From: Bacteroidales bacterium | GTDB taxonomy: Bacteria > Bacteroidota > Bacteroidia > Bacteroidales > WCHB1-69 | Length of the DNA: 44,923 bases | Assembly (NCBI GenBank): GCA_016288655.1 | Contig: JAEEKX010000006.1 | Coordinates: 1 to 44,923, forward strand | Direction of reading: 5' to 3' | Part shown: positions 23,695 through 32,495 of the stretch, piece by piece | How the letters are laid out: each line of letters begins with the position of its first letter | Position numbering within the stretch: position 1 is the stretch's first letter | Notes under the pieces: model-generated | What the model was told of the DNA's origin: nothing | Database searches by the model: none | The model's input: the letters and a program-made list of their open reading frames with translations, nothing else | Position numbers and translations under genes: made by a program

Positions 23695-24834
23695 TTAGTT
23701 GTTCAGCATCACCGGCATAATCAGCATGAGCACGTGCTCCTCGCTCTCCTCGGTCTGATCGACGGGGTAGATGAGGGCGGCGCGGTTCGGCTTCGACATG
23801 TCGATCTGCACCTCAGGAGTGTCGATGGCCTCTAAGATCTCGCGCAGGAACTTGGCGTTGAAACCGATATCCATCGGATCGCCGGTGTAGGTGCCCTCGA
23901 TGCTTTCGTGGGCCTTGTTCGAGAAGTCGGTGTCCTCGGCGTTGATGTTGGTGCCCTCGTTGGTGAGGGAGATTCTGATCTGGTAGGTCGATTGGCTGGC
24001 GTATATGCCCACACGGCGGATGCACTGCAGGAACGCGTCGCGGGAGACGACGAAACTCTTGTCATTCTCCGTCGGGATCACCACCTTGTACTTCGGGTAA
24101 CTGCCCTCCAGCAACGACGAGTAGAGCACGATGTTGCCGAAACTGAAACGGATGTGGTTGTTGTCGGCGGAGTAGTCCACATGTACGGGATCGTTGCTGC
24201 CGGCGATGACGCTCTTCAACTGCTGCAAGGGCTTCTTGGGCAGGATGAAGGAGGTGGGATCGACGGTGTGGATGGTGGAGTTTCTGTACTTCACCAACTT
24301 GTGCGCATCGGTGGCCACGAAGGTGATGTTGTCTTCGTTCAACTCGCAGAGCACGCCCATCATGGTGGGACGGAGGTCGTCGGTGCCGGTGGCGAAGAGC
24401 GTCTTCGAGATGGCGCGGTAGAGGATCTGCGCGTTGATGTCGAAGCCCTTGCTTTCGCCCAGCGTCGGAGCCGCCGGGTACTCGTTGCCGTTGTAGCAGT
24501 GGCCTACGTATTCACCGCCCTGAACCGAGAACTTCAGGATCTGGTTGTCGCCGTCCTCCTCCAACACGAAGTTGATGGGGGTGTCGGGCATCAGTTTGAG
24601 CGTCTCCAACAGGTTCTTGGAGGGAACGGCCACGGAGCCTTCACCCTCCACCGTGCTCAGGTTGATGACCGTGCTCATGGTGCACTCCAAATCCGAAGCG
24701 GTGACCGTCAGCGTGTTGCCCTTCACCACAAACAGGAAATTGTCGAGGATGGGCATGGTGTTGTTCGTACTCAAAACTCCACTGATGGCGCTGAGGTTTT
24801 TGTACAGTTCATTGCGGGATACAATAAATTTCAT
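23695..24834 (-). CDS. dnaN: DNA polymerase III sliding clamp (beta subunit)
   Basis: 379 residues, normal length. It starts MKFIVSRNELYKNLSAISGVLS and shows the three clamp domains: TMPILDNFLFVV early, then RPTMMGVLCEL with FVATDAHKLV (domain 2), then MDIGFNAKFLREIL. It ends in VLMLIMPVMLN, the family's MPMR/L-type C terminus. The ring holds polymerase III on DNA. As is usual in Bacteroidota it is not next to dnaA. The PAP2 gene lies 70 bp downstream of its promoter side on the same strand and belongs to another unit. Confidence 0.97.
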   Translation of the reverse strand: MKFIVSRNELYKNLSAISGVLSTNNTMPILDNFLFVVKGNTLTVTASDLECTMSTVINLSTVEGEGSVAVPSKNLLETLKLMPDTPINFVLEEDGDNQILKFSVQGGEYVGHCYNGNEYPAAPTLGESKGFDINAQILYRAISKTLFATGTDDLRPTMMGVLCELNEDNITFVATDAHKLVKYRNSTIHTVDPTSFILPKKPLQQLKSVIAGSNDPVHVDYSADNNHIRFSFGNIVLYSSLLEGSYPKYKVVIPTENDKSFVVSRDAFLQCIRRVGIYASQSTYQIRISLTNEGTNINAEDTDFSNKAHESIEGTYTGDPMDIGFNAKFLREILEAIDTPEVQIDMSKPNRAALIYPVDQTEESEEHVLMLIMPVMLNN

Positions 24835-24904
24835 AGTATTATGTTTTCTTAAAATTTTCCTTGAATAACTATAACGTGAAAAAATATCCTATTATTGCAA
24901 CGTT

Positions 24905-25498
24905 TTACGGCGTTGAATTGTTTTTTGTTACATTAAAATTCGTGAGTTTGTTGACGAGAAAAAAGAGCACTCCGCACCAGAAAAGTCCGAGGCACCAGCC
25001 GCAGAGGATGTCGATGGGATAGTGGACGCCGAGATAGAGGCGGCTGTAGGAGAGCAGCAGACTCCAGGCGATGGCGGCGGGAAGGAGCCAGCGCCGCTGT
25101 TCCCGGAAACAGAGGATGAGGAAGAGCGCGAAGGCGGCCGTGTTGGCGGCGTGCCCCGACGGAAAGCTGTATTGTCCGCCGCGATAGACGTTGCCGTCGC
25201 TGTCGGCGACGAGGTGAATCTTCTCCGCCAACTGCTCGGTATGCGACGGCCGCGGACGTTGCACGCTGCGTTTCAGTAGGTTGCAACTTTGGTCGGTGAA
25301 AAGGATGATCAAGGAAACCGTCAGCAAGGCCCAGAATCCGCGTTTCCCGAATTTCTTGAACAGAAAGAATATCGCCGCTATGTAAAGGGGAATCCAGGTC
25401 CAGGTGTTGGTGATGACCAGGAAGAAACCGTCCAGCCCATCGGCGTGCAATCCGTTGAAAAACAGGAAGATGTCGGTATCTACTTGGGGGAAGTCCAT
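24905..25498 (-). CDS. PAP2-family membrane phosphatase
   Basis: 197 residues from the ATG at 25498. The frame is open further, but that part overlaps the muramidase gene and is not PAP2-like. Several membrane helices carry the three phosphatase motifs: KRSVQRPRP (KX6RP), FPSGH (PSGH) and SRLYLGVHYPID (SRX5HX3D). The active site faces the periplasm. Such enzymes dephosphorylate undecaprenyl pyrophosphate or lipid phosphates. The gene starts 2 bp after the NamZ-type gene, so the two are co-transcribed and a cell-wall role is likely. Confidence 0.9.
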   Translation of the reverse strand: MDFPQVDTDIFLFFNGLHADGLDGFFLVITNTWTWIPLYIAAIFFLFKKFGKRGFWALLTVSLIILFTDQSCNLLKRSVQRPRPSHTEQLAEKIHLVADSDGNVYRGGQYSFPSGHAANTAAFALFLILCFREQRRWLLPAAIAWSLLLSYSRLYLGVHYPIDILCGWCLGLFWCGVLFFLVNKLTNFNVTKNNSTP

Positions 25499-25500
25499 GA

Positions 25501-26730
25501 CTATTGGAAATCGGGGTACAGGAGGTACAACGAGCGGATCTCGCGGAAATGGTCGAGGTCGTGCTGCCAGGTGGCGCGTATCTCCTCCTCGCTCATGCCC
25601 GCGGCGATCTGCTTCCGCAGTTCGGTGGTCCCGGCCAACTTGTCGAAGAAGTTGTTTTTCAGGAAGAACTGATCTTTTTTTGGGAAGTTCTTGTAGGCGG
25701 TGAGGATGTATTCGAGGGAGAACTTGTTGAAGGATCCCCACATGGCGAGGGCGTAGTCGGTGAGTTCGAAGCCGCGGCACTCCTGTCCGTTCAGGGGCGG
25801 GTTTTCGGAGACGCCCGGGATGGGGTGCGGGGTGAACTTGTATGCGCCGGCGGTGAGTGCCGGATGTCCGTAGATCTCGAACGGGCGGTCGGTGCCGCGC
25901 CCGACGCTGATGACGGTGCCTTCGAAGAGGCAGAGTGAGGGGTAGAGATAGACGGCGGCGGCGTTCTGCAGGTTAGGGGAGGGCGCGACGGGCAGGGTGT
26001 AGCGCACATTGTGGTCGTAGCCCTGCATCTTCACCACGTTGAGGGCGCACTGGGTGCCGTTGGCCAGCCACCCTTCGCCGTTGAGCATCATGCCGTATTC
26101 GCCGATGGTCATGCCGTGTACCACCGGCACGGGGTGCATGCCCACGAAGGAGCGCAACGCGGTGTCGAGCACCGGCCCGTCAATGAAGTAGCCATTGGGG
26201 TTGGGGCGGTCGAGGATGATGACGGCGGCGTCGTTCTCCGCGGCGGCCTCCATCACGTAGTGCAGCGTGGAGATGTAGGTGTAGAAGCGGCAGCCGACGT
26301 CCTGGATGTCGAAGATGACGATGTCGATGTCGGCCATCTGTTCGGGCGTGGGCTTCTTGTTGCTGCCGTAAAGGGAGATGATGGGCAGGCCTGTGGCGGC
26401 ATCGACGGAGGAGTTGATGGTGGCGCCGGCTTCGGCGTCGCCGCGGAAACCGTGCTCCGGGCAGAAGATGGTGGTGACGTTCACGCCGCGGGCCAACAGG
26501 GTATCCACCAAGTGGGTGTTGCCCACCAGGGAGGTGTGGTTGCCGCATACCGCCACCCGCTTGTTGATGAGCAGCGGCAGGTATTCGTCCATTAATGCAG
26601 CTCCCACAACAGGCTGCGCCATTGTGGGAGTCGCGAGTGCTAAGATGACGGCAATCGCGAAGATTGCCTTTTGGATGTTAGTTTTCAAATATGATGGCTT
26701 TTTTGGCTTTGTCAACTGTGAATTTTCCAT
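25501..26730 (-). CDS. Exo-beta-N-acetylmuramidase NamZ-like (DUF1343, GH171 type)
   Basis: 409 residues. It has the DUF1343 features RVAVCGNHTSLV, TIFCPEHGFRGDAEAG, PIISLYGSNKKPTPEQM, DIVIFDIQDVGCRFYTYISTL, VIILDRPNPNG, MTIGEYGMMLNGEGWL and FEGTVISVGRGTDRPFEIYG. NamZ enzymes of this family (known from Bacillus subtilis and Tannerella) release MurNAc from the non-reducing end of peptidoglycan fragments. A signal peptide follows KTNIQKAIFAIAVILALATPTMA. The ATG at 26730 overlaps the upstream gene by 53 bp; a TTG at 26688 would give a cleaner signal peptide and an 11-bp overlap. Confidence 0.88.
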   Translation of the reverse strand: MENSQLTKPKKPSYLKTNIQKAIFAIAVILALATPTMAQPVVGAALMDEYLPLLINKRVAVCGNHTSLVGNTHLVDTLLARGVNVTTIFCPEHGFRGDAEAGATINSSVDAATGLPIISLYGSNKKPTPEQMADIDIVIFDIQDVGCRFYTYISTLHYVMEAAAENDAAVIILDRPNPNGYFIDGPVLDTALRSFVGMHPVPVVHGMTIGEYGMMLNGEGWLANGTQCALNVVKMQGYDHNVRYTLPVAPSPNLQNAAAVYLYPSLCLFEGTVISVGRGTDRPFEIYGHPALTAGAYKFTPHPIPGVSENPPLNGQECRGFELTDYALAMWGSFNKFSLEYILTAYKNFPKKDQFFLKNNFFDKLAGTTELRKQIAAGMSEEEIRATWQHDLDHFREIRSLYLLYPDFQ

Positions 26731-29203
26731 AGGTCTTGGTCAGGAAGTCCTCGCCGACGAGGAACGGGGAGGTGATGCCTTTCTTCACGACCACCTTCAC
26801 GTTTTCGGCTTCGTTGTCGCCCATGTTGAAGTTCTTGAGGATCAGAACGGCGTTCTCGACGATCTGGCCGTCCTCTTCGTTGATGGCTGCGCTCTTGGCC
26901 TCGAAGTCATCCACCGTGACGATGTGGTCCTTGAGGAAGCGCATGGCGTCGGTGTGGTTCATATAGACCGTGTCGCCGGGAACCATTTCGAAGTTGAAGG
27001 TCTTGTTGTTGGCGAAGCAGGCGCCCTTCACCACACCTTTGGAGATGGTGACGGGGATGGACTTCTGTTTATAGACGTTGATTTGGCCGGCGTCGGCAAC
27101 CGGAGCGATGCTGTCGCTGCCGGGCACGTAGTCGTCGCGCAGGATGTAGAGTTCGGTACGACGGTTCAGCTGGTGGGCGGCCTCTTGGTAATCCTTCGGC
27201 GACAGTGAGTTGATGTACTCTTCGGTGAGTTTGGTGCCCTTGGCGAAGGTGTATTGCTTGCGGTTGTAGGTCACGGTCATGTCGCTGGTGAGCACGCGCG
27301 GCATGTACTCGCCGTAGCCTTTCGGGCTGATGCGGGCGGGATCGATGCCCTTCACGTTGATGAGGTAATCGACACAGGACTGGGCACGCTTCTGCGACAG
27401 ATCTTCGTTGTACTCGTCGTTACCGCGGTTGTCGGTGTGGGAACGGAGTTCCACCACCAACGTCGGGTTCTGGGTCATGATGTCATAGACGAAGAGCAAG
27501 GAGTCCTCATACTGCGGTTTGAGATCCCATTTGTCGAAGTCGTATAGGATTTCGGGCAGTACGATGGGCTCTCTGGAAAGCGGGGTGAGGCGGAAGTCCT
27601 GCTTGAGGTCGGTGTTTTCGGTGAGGCCGACGGTGGTTTGGCTGGCGGTGTTGTTCTCGGAGTAGTAGCCCGAGCGGGTCACGACCATGGAGTAGGTGGT
27701 GTTGGCGAGGATCTTGTCCTTGTCGAACTTGTAGAAGCCCTTGACGTCGGTCTTGGTGCGGTAGGTGGTGCCGTCGGAGCCGATGATTTCGACGGTGGCG
27801 CCGTCGATGGGCTGGAAGTTCGAGTTGTCCTTCACGAAGCCGGCGATGGTATAGACCAGCGGGCGGAGAAGGAAGTAGTAGATGTCGTCACCGCCCTTGC
27901 CGCCTGCGCGGTTGGAGGAGAAGTAACCTTTCTCCAGGTAGGGGGATTTCGACTTGGGGTCGAGGGCCGGGGCGTCGTCGAACATGATGCCGATTTCGTC
28001 GGCCTCGGAGTTGATGGGCGAGAGGAGGTTCTGCGGGGTCTGGTACTTGCCGTTGACGAACTCGGAAGAGTAGATGTCGAGGCCGCCGAGCCCGTAGTGG
28101 CCGTCGGAGGAGAAGTAGAGCAGACTGTCGCCGCGGAGGGCCGGGAAGACCTCGTTGCCGGCGGTGTTGACGGCGCTGCCGAGGTTCTGGATGTCGCTGG
28201 CGGAGAAGGCCTTGGTCTTCTTGGAACGGGTGACCTTGTAGAGGTCGTAGCCGCCGTATCCGCCCGGTTTGTCGGAGGCGAAGAAGAGCGTCAACTCGTC
28301 GCCGGTGACGAACGGGTGGACGTAGTTGAAGGAGTCGAGGCCGAGGTTGACCAGTTCGGGCTCGGTCCACTCTTTACCCTTCTTGGTGGTGACGTAGATG
28401 TAGCAGCCCTTCACCTCCTTCTTGTCTTGCGGACAGAAGGTGTAGTACATGGCGGTGGCCTTTTGGTTGGGGCTGGCTTCGCCTTCGTTCACGCCGGTGT
28501 TGATGATGCTGTTCTCGTCGTAGGAGGCGACGGGTGACCATTCGCCGGGCCATTCGGTGTTGCGGCTCTTGGGCAGTTCGGAGACGTAGATGTCGGAGAA
28601 GGCCTGACCGGTCCACTGGTCGGTGCCCTTGCCGTTGGAGCCGTCACGGTTGGAGGTGAAGAGGATCTGGGTCTTGCGGTCGGGGTTGCCCCAGCGCGGT
28701 GCCCACTCGTCGTAGCGGGTGTTGAGTTTCTTCATAGGATAGACCTCGTAGCGGGTGGGGGTCTCCTTCCAGTTCTTGGCGCGGGCGCACGACTCGATCA
28801 TCACGTCGGCGCGGGTGTCTTCCGGCGAGCGTTTCTTGAACTCCTGATAGTATTTCAATGCGGTGTCGTAGTCGCCCTCGTTGATGCAGATGTTGCCCAG
28901 GTGGTACAGAATCAGTGGATTGTCCTTCTGGTAGTTCTTCTTGTAGAGGGATTCGTACTGTTTCTTGGCGTGTTTCACATCGCCCATGATGCGGTAGCAC
29001 TCCGCGATTTGGTAGGCAACGCGACGGGATTCGACCTTGTTCTTCTTGATTTTTCCCGTAATTTTCTTGTATTCTTGCAAAGCCTTTTCATATTTGCAAG
29101 TCCGAAAAGCGTTGTCGGCTTCCTTCACGAGCGGTGCTTGTGCATTACAAACACTTAGTAATAAGATAGTTACGATAAAAGCAAATATTCTTTTCATATT
29201 CAT
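26678..29203 (-). CDS. PorE-like TPR/beta-propeller/OmpA protein with extra C-terminal domain
   Basis: An 841-residue envelope protein. Signal peptide 1-22; TPR-like helices about 25-145; PD40/WD40-type propeller about 155-445 (ILFTSNRDGS, LFFASDKPGGYGGYDLY, GYFSSNRAGGKGGDDIYYF); CarboxypepD-regulatory-like domain about 450-545; OmpA-like peptidoglycan-binding domain about 549-695, with Asp591 in HTDNRG and Arg606 in SQKRA. This is the domain order of PorE, a T9SS part in Porphyromonas, but related OmpA proteins share it. Residues 712-841 are extra and resemble a retropepsin-like fold (IPVTISKG, TSPFLVGEDFLTKTYGKFTVD) without a DTG active site. Confidence 0.85.
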   Translation of the reverse strand: MNMKRIFAFIVTILLLSVCNAQAPLVKEADNAFRTCKYEKALQEYKKITGKIKKNKVESRRVAYQIAECYRIMGDVKHAKKQYESLYKKNYQKDNPLILYHLGNICINEGDYDTALKYYQEFKKRSPEDTRADVMIESCARAKNWKETPTRYEVYPMKKLNTRYDEWAPRWGNPDRKTQILFTSNRDGSNGKGTDQWTGQAFSDIYVSELPKSRNTEWPGEWSPVASYDENSIINTGVNEGEASPNQKATAMYYTFCPQDKKEVKGCYIYVTTKKGKEWTEPELVNLGLDSFNYVHPFVTGDELTLFFASDKPGGYGGYDLYKVTRSKKTKAFSASDIQNLGSAVNTAGNEVFPALRGDSLLYFSSDGHYGLGGLDIYSSEFVNGKYQTPQNLLSPINSEADEIGIMFDDAPALDPKSKSPYLEKGYFSSNRAGGKGGDDIYYFLLRPLVYTIAGFVKDNSNFQPIDGATVEIIGSDGTTYRTKTDVKGFYKFDKDKILANTTYSMVVTRSGYYSENNTASQTTVGLTENTDLKQDFRLTPLSREPIVLPEILYDFDKWDLKPQYEDSLLFVYDIMTQNPTLVVELRSHTDNRGNDEYNEDLSQKRAQSCVDYLINVKGIDPARISPKGYGEYMPRVLTSDMTVTYNRKQYTFAKGTKLTEEYINSLSPKDYQEAAHQLNRRTELYILRDDYVPGSDSIAPVADAGQINVYKQKSIPVTISKGVVKGACFANNKTFNFEMVPGDTVYMNHTDAMRFLKDHIVTVDDFEAKSAAINEEDGQIVENAVLILKNFNMGDNEAENVKVVVKKGITSPFLVGEDFLTKTYGKFTVDKAKKAIIFEN

Positions 29204-29227
29204 AAAAATGAAAATTATCCCAATAAA

Positions 29228-29278
29228 AAATCAGGTTGCTAAAATAGAAAAAATTTTTCAATCTTAGCAACCTGATTT
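29228..29278 (-). terminator. secDF terminator
   Basis: Perfect 15-base arms at 29228-29242 and 29264-29278 (AAATCAGGTTGCTAA and its complement), with an inner GAAAAA/TTTTTC pairing in the loop. A T-run follows on the minus strand, 19 bp after the secDF stop codon. Confidence 0.88.
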
Positions 29279-29296
29279 GAAATTTTATTTTCAAGT

Positions 29297-32269
29297 TTAT
29301 TTCATCAACTGAATCTTGGCGACTTTGGCTTTTTTGTTGGAGCGTTTGAGCATGTCGAGAGCGAGGTTCGGGGCGATGAAAATGCCGGAGTAGGTACCGC
29401 AGATGATACCCATCAGCATGGCGAAGACGAAGCCCTGGATGTTCTCACCGCCGAAGAAGCCCATGATGAAGATGACGAGCAACACCATGATGGTGGTACC
29501 GCAGGTGTTGACGTTACGGCCAAGGGTGGAGTTGATGGCGTTGTTGAAGTTGATCTCGTAGGTGGATTTGGGCGAGATGGTCAGGTTCTCACGGATACGG
29601 TCATAGATGATCACCACGTTGTTGATGGAGTAACCGATAACGGTGAGCACGGCTGCGATGAACTGTTGGTCAACCTCCATGGAGAAGGGGGCGATTTTCC
29701 AGAACAGGGAGAACATGCCGATGGTGATGATGGTATCGTGGAGCAGGGTAAGGATACTGCCGAGACCGAACTGCCAGTTGCGGAAGCGGATGGCGATGTA
29801 GATGAAGATGATGATGATGGAGATGAGGACGGCGAGGATGGCCTTGCCGATGAGTTCGCTGGCCATAGCCGCTTGCACGCGGGAGGCGCTCTGGATGCCG
29901 TTTTCGCCAGCTTTCACGTTCTCAAATTCATCCTGTGAGATGTTATAGGTGTAGAAGCCCTTGAGGGATTTGTAAAGTTTGTCCTTACAGGCCTGCTCGA
30001 CCTCTTCCGACGGGTTGTCCACATCGTAGTTGATGGTGACGCGCAGTTGGTCGGCAGCGCCGTAGTTCTTGACCTGCGGGTTGCCGCCGAATTCGGCGGT
30101 GACGGCCTTGGCGGCTTCGGCGCCATCGACGTCCTTGTCGAAGAGCACCACGTAGGTACGACCACCGGCGAAGTCGATGCCGCGCTGCAGGCCGAGGGTG
30201 CAGAAGGAGACGATCATGATGGCGATGAGGGAGCAGGAGATGATGTAGGCGATCTTCTTGGCGCCCAGGAAGTTGTAATGGGCGTTGACGAAGGCGTCCA
30301 TGGTGACGCGGTTGCCGAGTTTGATGGTCTTGCCCTTAGCCATGCGGCGTTCGAAGATGAGGCGGGAGATGAAGATGGCGGTGAAGAGGGAGGAGAGGAT
30401 ACCGATGATGAGGGTGATGGCGAAGCCCTTGACGGGGCCGGAGCCGACCATGTAGAGGACGATACCGGTGATGAGGGTGGTGACGTTACCGTCGATGATG
30501 GCGGAGTAGGCGTTCTTGTAACCGTCGGCGACGGCTAAGCGCATACCCTTGCCGTTGCGCACCTCTTCGCGGATGCGCTCGTAGATCAGCACGTTGGCGT
30601 CAACGGCCATACCGAGGGTGAGCACGATACCGGCCATACCGGGCAGGGAGAGCACGGCGTTGAGGGAGGCGAGCACGCCCACGAGGAAGAAGACGTTGCA
30701 GAGCAGGGCGAAGTCGGCCACGAGACCGGCGCGGTTGTAGTACAGGAACATGTAAAGGAGCACCAAGCAGAAGGCGAGGGCGAAGGAGATCAAGCCGGAG
30801 TTGCGGGACTTCTCACCGAGAGAGGGTCCGACCAAGTCGGAGGAGATGATGTCGAGGGCGACATCCAGACCGCCGGAGTTGAGCACGATGGCCAATTCCT
30901 TAGCTTCCTGCACGTCGAAGTTGCCGCTGATTTGGGAGCGGCCGTTGGCGATCTCGTCGTTGATGCGCGGGTAGGAATAGACCAACTGGTCGAGCACGAT
31001 GGCGATGCATTCGCCCTTATACTGTTTGGTAATGCGCTGCCACTGGTCGGCGGCTTCCTCTTCCATGGTCATGTTGACGATGACGCGCTGGTATTCGTCA
31101 ACGTTTTGTTCGGCGTTGCGGATGATGCGGGCGCCTTTGCTGATGGTCTTGTTACAGAGCACGGGACCGCACTCCTTGGAGTATTTCTGCAGGGGGACGA
31201 GGGGGCACATTTTGTCCTTCTTGTCGGCCTTGCCCCAATAATAGACATAGTCGTAGGAGGGACCGAGTTTCTTGATGATGGCGGGGAGGTGTTTGCCCAT
31301 CTTGGCGGTGTCGCCGAGCGGGAACTGGGCGACGGCGTAGGGGTCGATGCCGCAGTGCTGGGCGATGTCGAGCAGTTCCTTCTGAGCGTCGGCGTCGCCG
31401 TTGCTCTCTGCCTCCTGGGCGAGTTCGACCACGGCGTTCTTGAAGGTGGCGGGGAAGCCGTTGGTGGTGGGGACGACCTGCCAGAACTCGAGTTGCGCGG
31501 TGCTCTTCAAGAGGTCTTCAACGCGCTTCTTGTCCTTCACACCGGGGAGCTCCACGATGATACGGCCGGCGGCGTCGGTCTGGATGTTGGGCTGGGCCAC
31601 GCCGTAGCGGTCGATACGGGTACGCAGGATCTCGTAGGTGTCGTCCATGGTTTCGGCACGTTTCTGTTTGAGGTTGGCGATGATGGAGGCGTTGTCGGCG
31701 TTGGGCATGCCGAGGTTCTCTCCGAAGAAGGTGGCCAACTTCACGTTCTTGGCTTTGGCGTGTTTCTCGTAGATGTCGAGGAAGTCGGTGCCGTTGGCGC
31801 CGTGGTTGTACTCCTTGACGGCGGCGTTGAAGGATTCGGTGAAGAGCGGGTCTTCGGCGTAGCTCTCGCCGCAGAGTTGTTGCACCAACTGCGGGGAGGA
31901 GACCGCCAGGGTGACGCTCATACCGCCCTGCAGGTCGAGGCCGAGGTTGATCTCTTTATCTTTGCTTGCTCCGTAGGTGAAACCGAGCCAGATCGAGGAG
32001 TCCTTCATTCTGTCAAGGTACTCGCGTTCGAGCGAGTTCTCCACATCCTCCGTGATACGTTTCTTGTCGCGCGCGGTGGCCTTGACATCATTGACATCCT
32101 CGAAGGTGGCGATGGCCTCTTTCACGGCCTTGTCGTGGGCTTCGCCGGCGGTGGCATAGGCCAGCGCTTTCTTCTCGACATTCTTCGTTGCGATCGTGAA
32201 CGAGAGGCAATAGATGCAGGCAAGTGCGATGAGAATCGTAAAAAATAAAACTAAACCTTTGTTTCGCAT
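29297..32269 (-). CDS. secDF: SecDF fused protein-export membrane protein
   Basis: 990 residues, SecD and SecF in one chain as in other Bacteroidota. SecD half: first membrane helix 6-26, GLDLQGGMSVTLAV, a large periplasmic P1 region, DIISSDLVGPSLGEK, and AVDANVLIYERIREE in the membrane part. SecF half (from about 660): QRGIDFAGGRTYVVLF, then GYSINNVVIIYDRIREN and FNNAINSTLGRNVNTCGTT. It uses the proton gradient to pull proteins out of the SecYEG channel. The two gingipain-like peptidases and other signal-peptide proteins here depend on this route. It has its own promoter and terminator. Confidence 0.97.
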   Translation of the reverse strand: MRNKGLVLFFTILIALACIYCLSFTIATKNVEKKALAYATAGEAHDKAVKEAIATFEDVNDVKATARDKKRITEDVENSLEREYLDRMKDSSIWLGFTYGASKDKEINLGLDLQGGMSVTLAVSSPQLVQQLCGESYAEDPLFTESFNAAVKEYNHGANGTDFLDIYEKHAKAKNVKLATFFGENLGMPNADNASIIANLKQKRAETMDDTYEILRTRIDRYGVAQPNIQTDAAGRIIVELPGVKDKKRVEDLLKSTAQLEFWQVVPTTNGFPATFKNAVVELAQEAESNGDADAQKELLDIAQHCGIDPYAVAQFPLGDTAKMGKHLPAIIKKLGPSYDYVYYWGKADKKDKMCPLVPLQKYSKECGPVLCNKTISKGARIIRNAEQNVDEYQRVIVNMTMEEEAADQWQRITKQYKGECIAIVLDQLVYSYPRINDEIANGRSQISGNFDVQEAKELAIVLNSGGLDVALDIISSDLVGPSLGEKSRNSGLISFALAFCLVLLYMFLYYNRAGLVADFALLCNVFFLVGVLASLNAVLSLPGMAGIVLTLGMAVDANVLIYERIREEVRNGKGMRLAVADGYKNAYSAIIDGNVTTLITGIVLYMVGSGPVKGFAITLIIGILSSLFTAIFISRLIFERRMAKGKTIKLGNRVTMDAFVNAHYNFLGAKKIAYIISCSLIAIMIVSFCTLGLQRGIDFAGGRTYVVLFDKDVDGAEAAKAVTAEFGGNPQVKNYGAADQLRVTINYDVDNPSEEVEQACKDKLYKSLKGFYTYNISQDEFENVKAGENGIQSASRVQAAMASELIGKAILAVLISIIIIFIYIAIRFRNWQFGLGSILTLLHDTIITIGMFSLFWKIAPFSMEVDQQFIAAVLTVIGYSINNVVIIYDRIRENLTISPKSTYEINFNNAINSTLGRNVNTCGTTIMVLLVIFIMGFFGGENIQGFVFAMLMGIICGTYSGIFIAPNLALDMLKRSNKKAKVAKIQLMK

Positions 32270-32331
32270 ATAGCTTAATTATTTGATATTTAATTAGTTA
32301 TCTTCTTTTGTTCAGATTCTTTTTGAGCCTG

Positions 32332-32360
32332 CAAATATACAAAAAATATTACAAGTGCAA
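32332..32360 (-). promoter_or_regulatory. secDF promoter
   Basis: On the minus strand, TTG (32360-32358), 18 bp, then TATATTTG (32339-32332). The leader to the ATG is about 55 nt. Confidence 0.75.
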
Positions 32361-32416
32361 CACCTGTTTCTTCTTTGTTTTTTAAATGTGAAAAAGTGAG
32401 AAAACCGTGTCGATTT

Positions 32417-32450
32417 TTTGGTGGTGAAAAAATAAAAAGTCGTATTTTTG
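32417..32450 (+). promoter_or_regulatory. Promoter of the MFS transporter gene
   Basis: TTTG (32417-32420), 22 bp, then TATTTTTG (32443-32450), 45 bp before the ATG. It is divergent from the secDF promoter. Confidence 0.75.
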
Positions 32451-32495
32451 CACGCCTTATTTTTGGGATATTTTATTCACTTAATATTTTAAACT

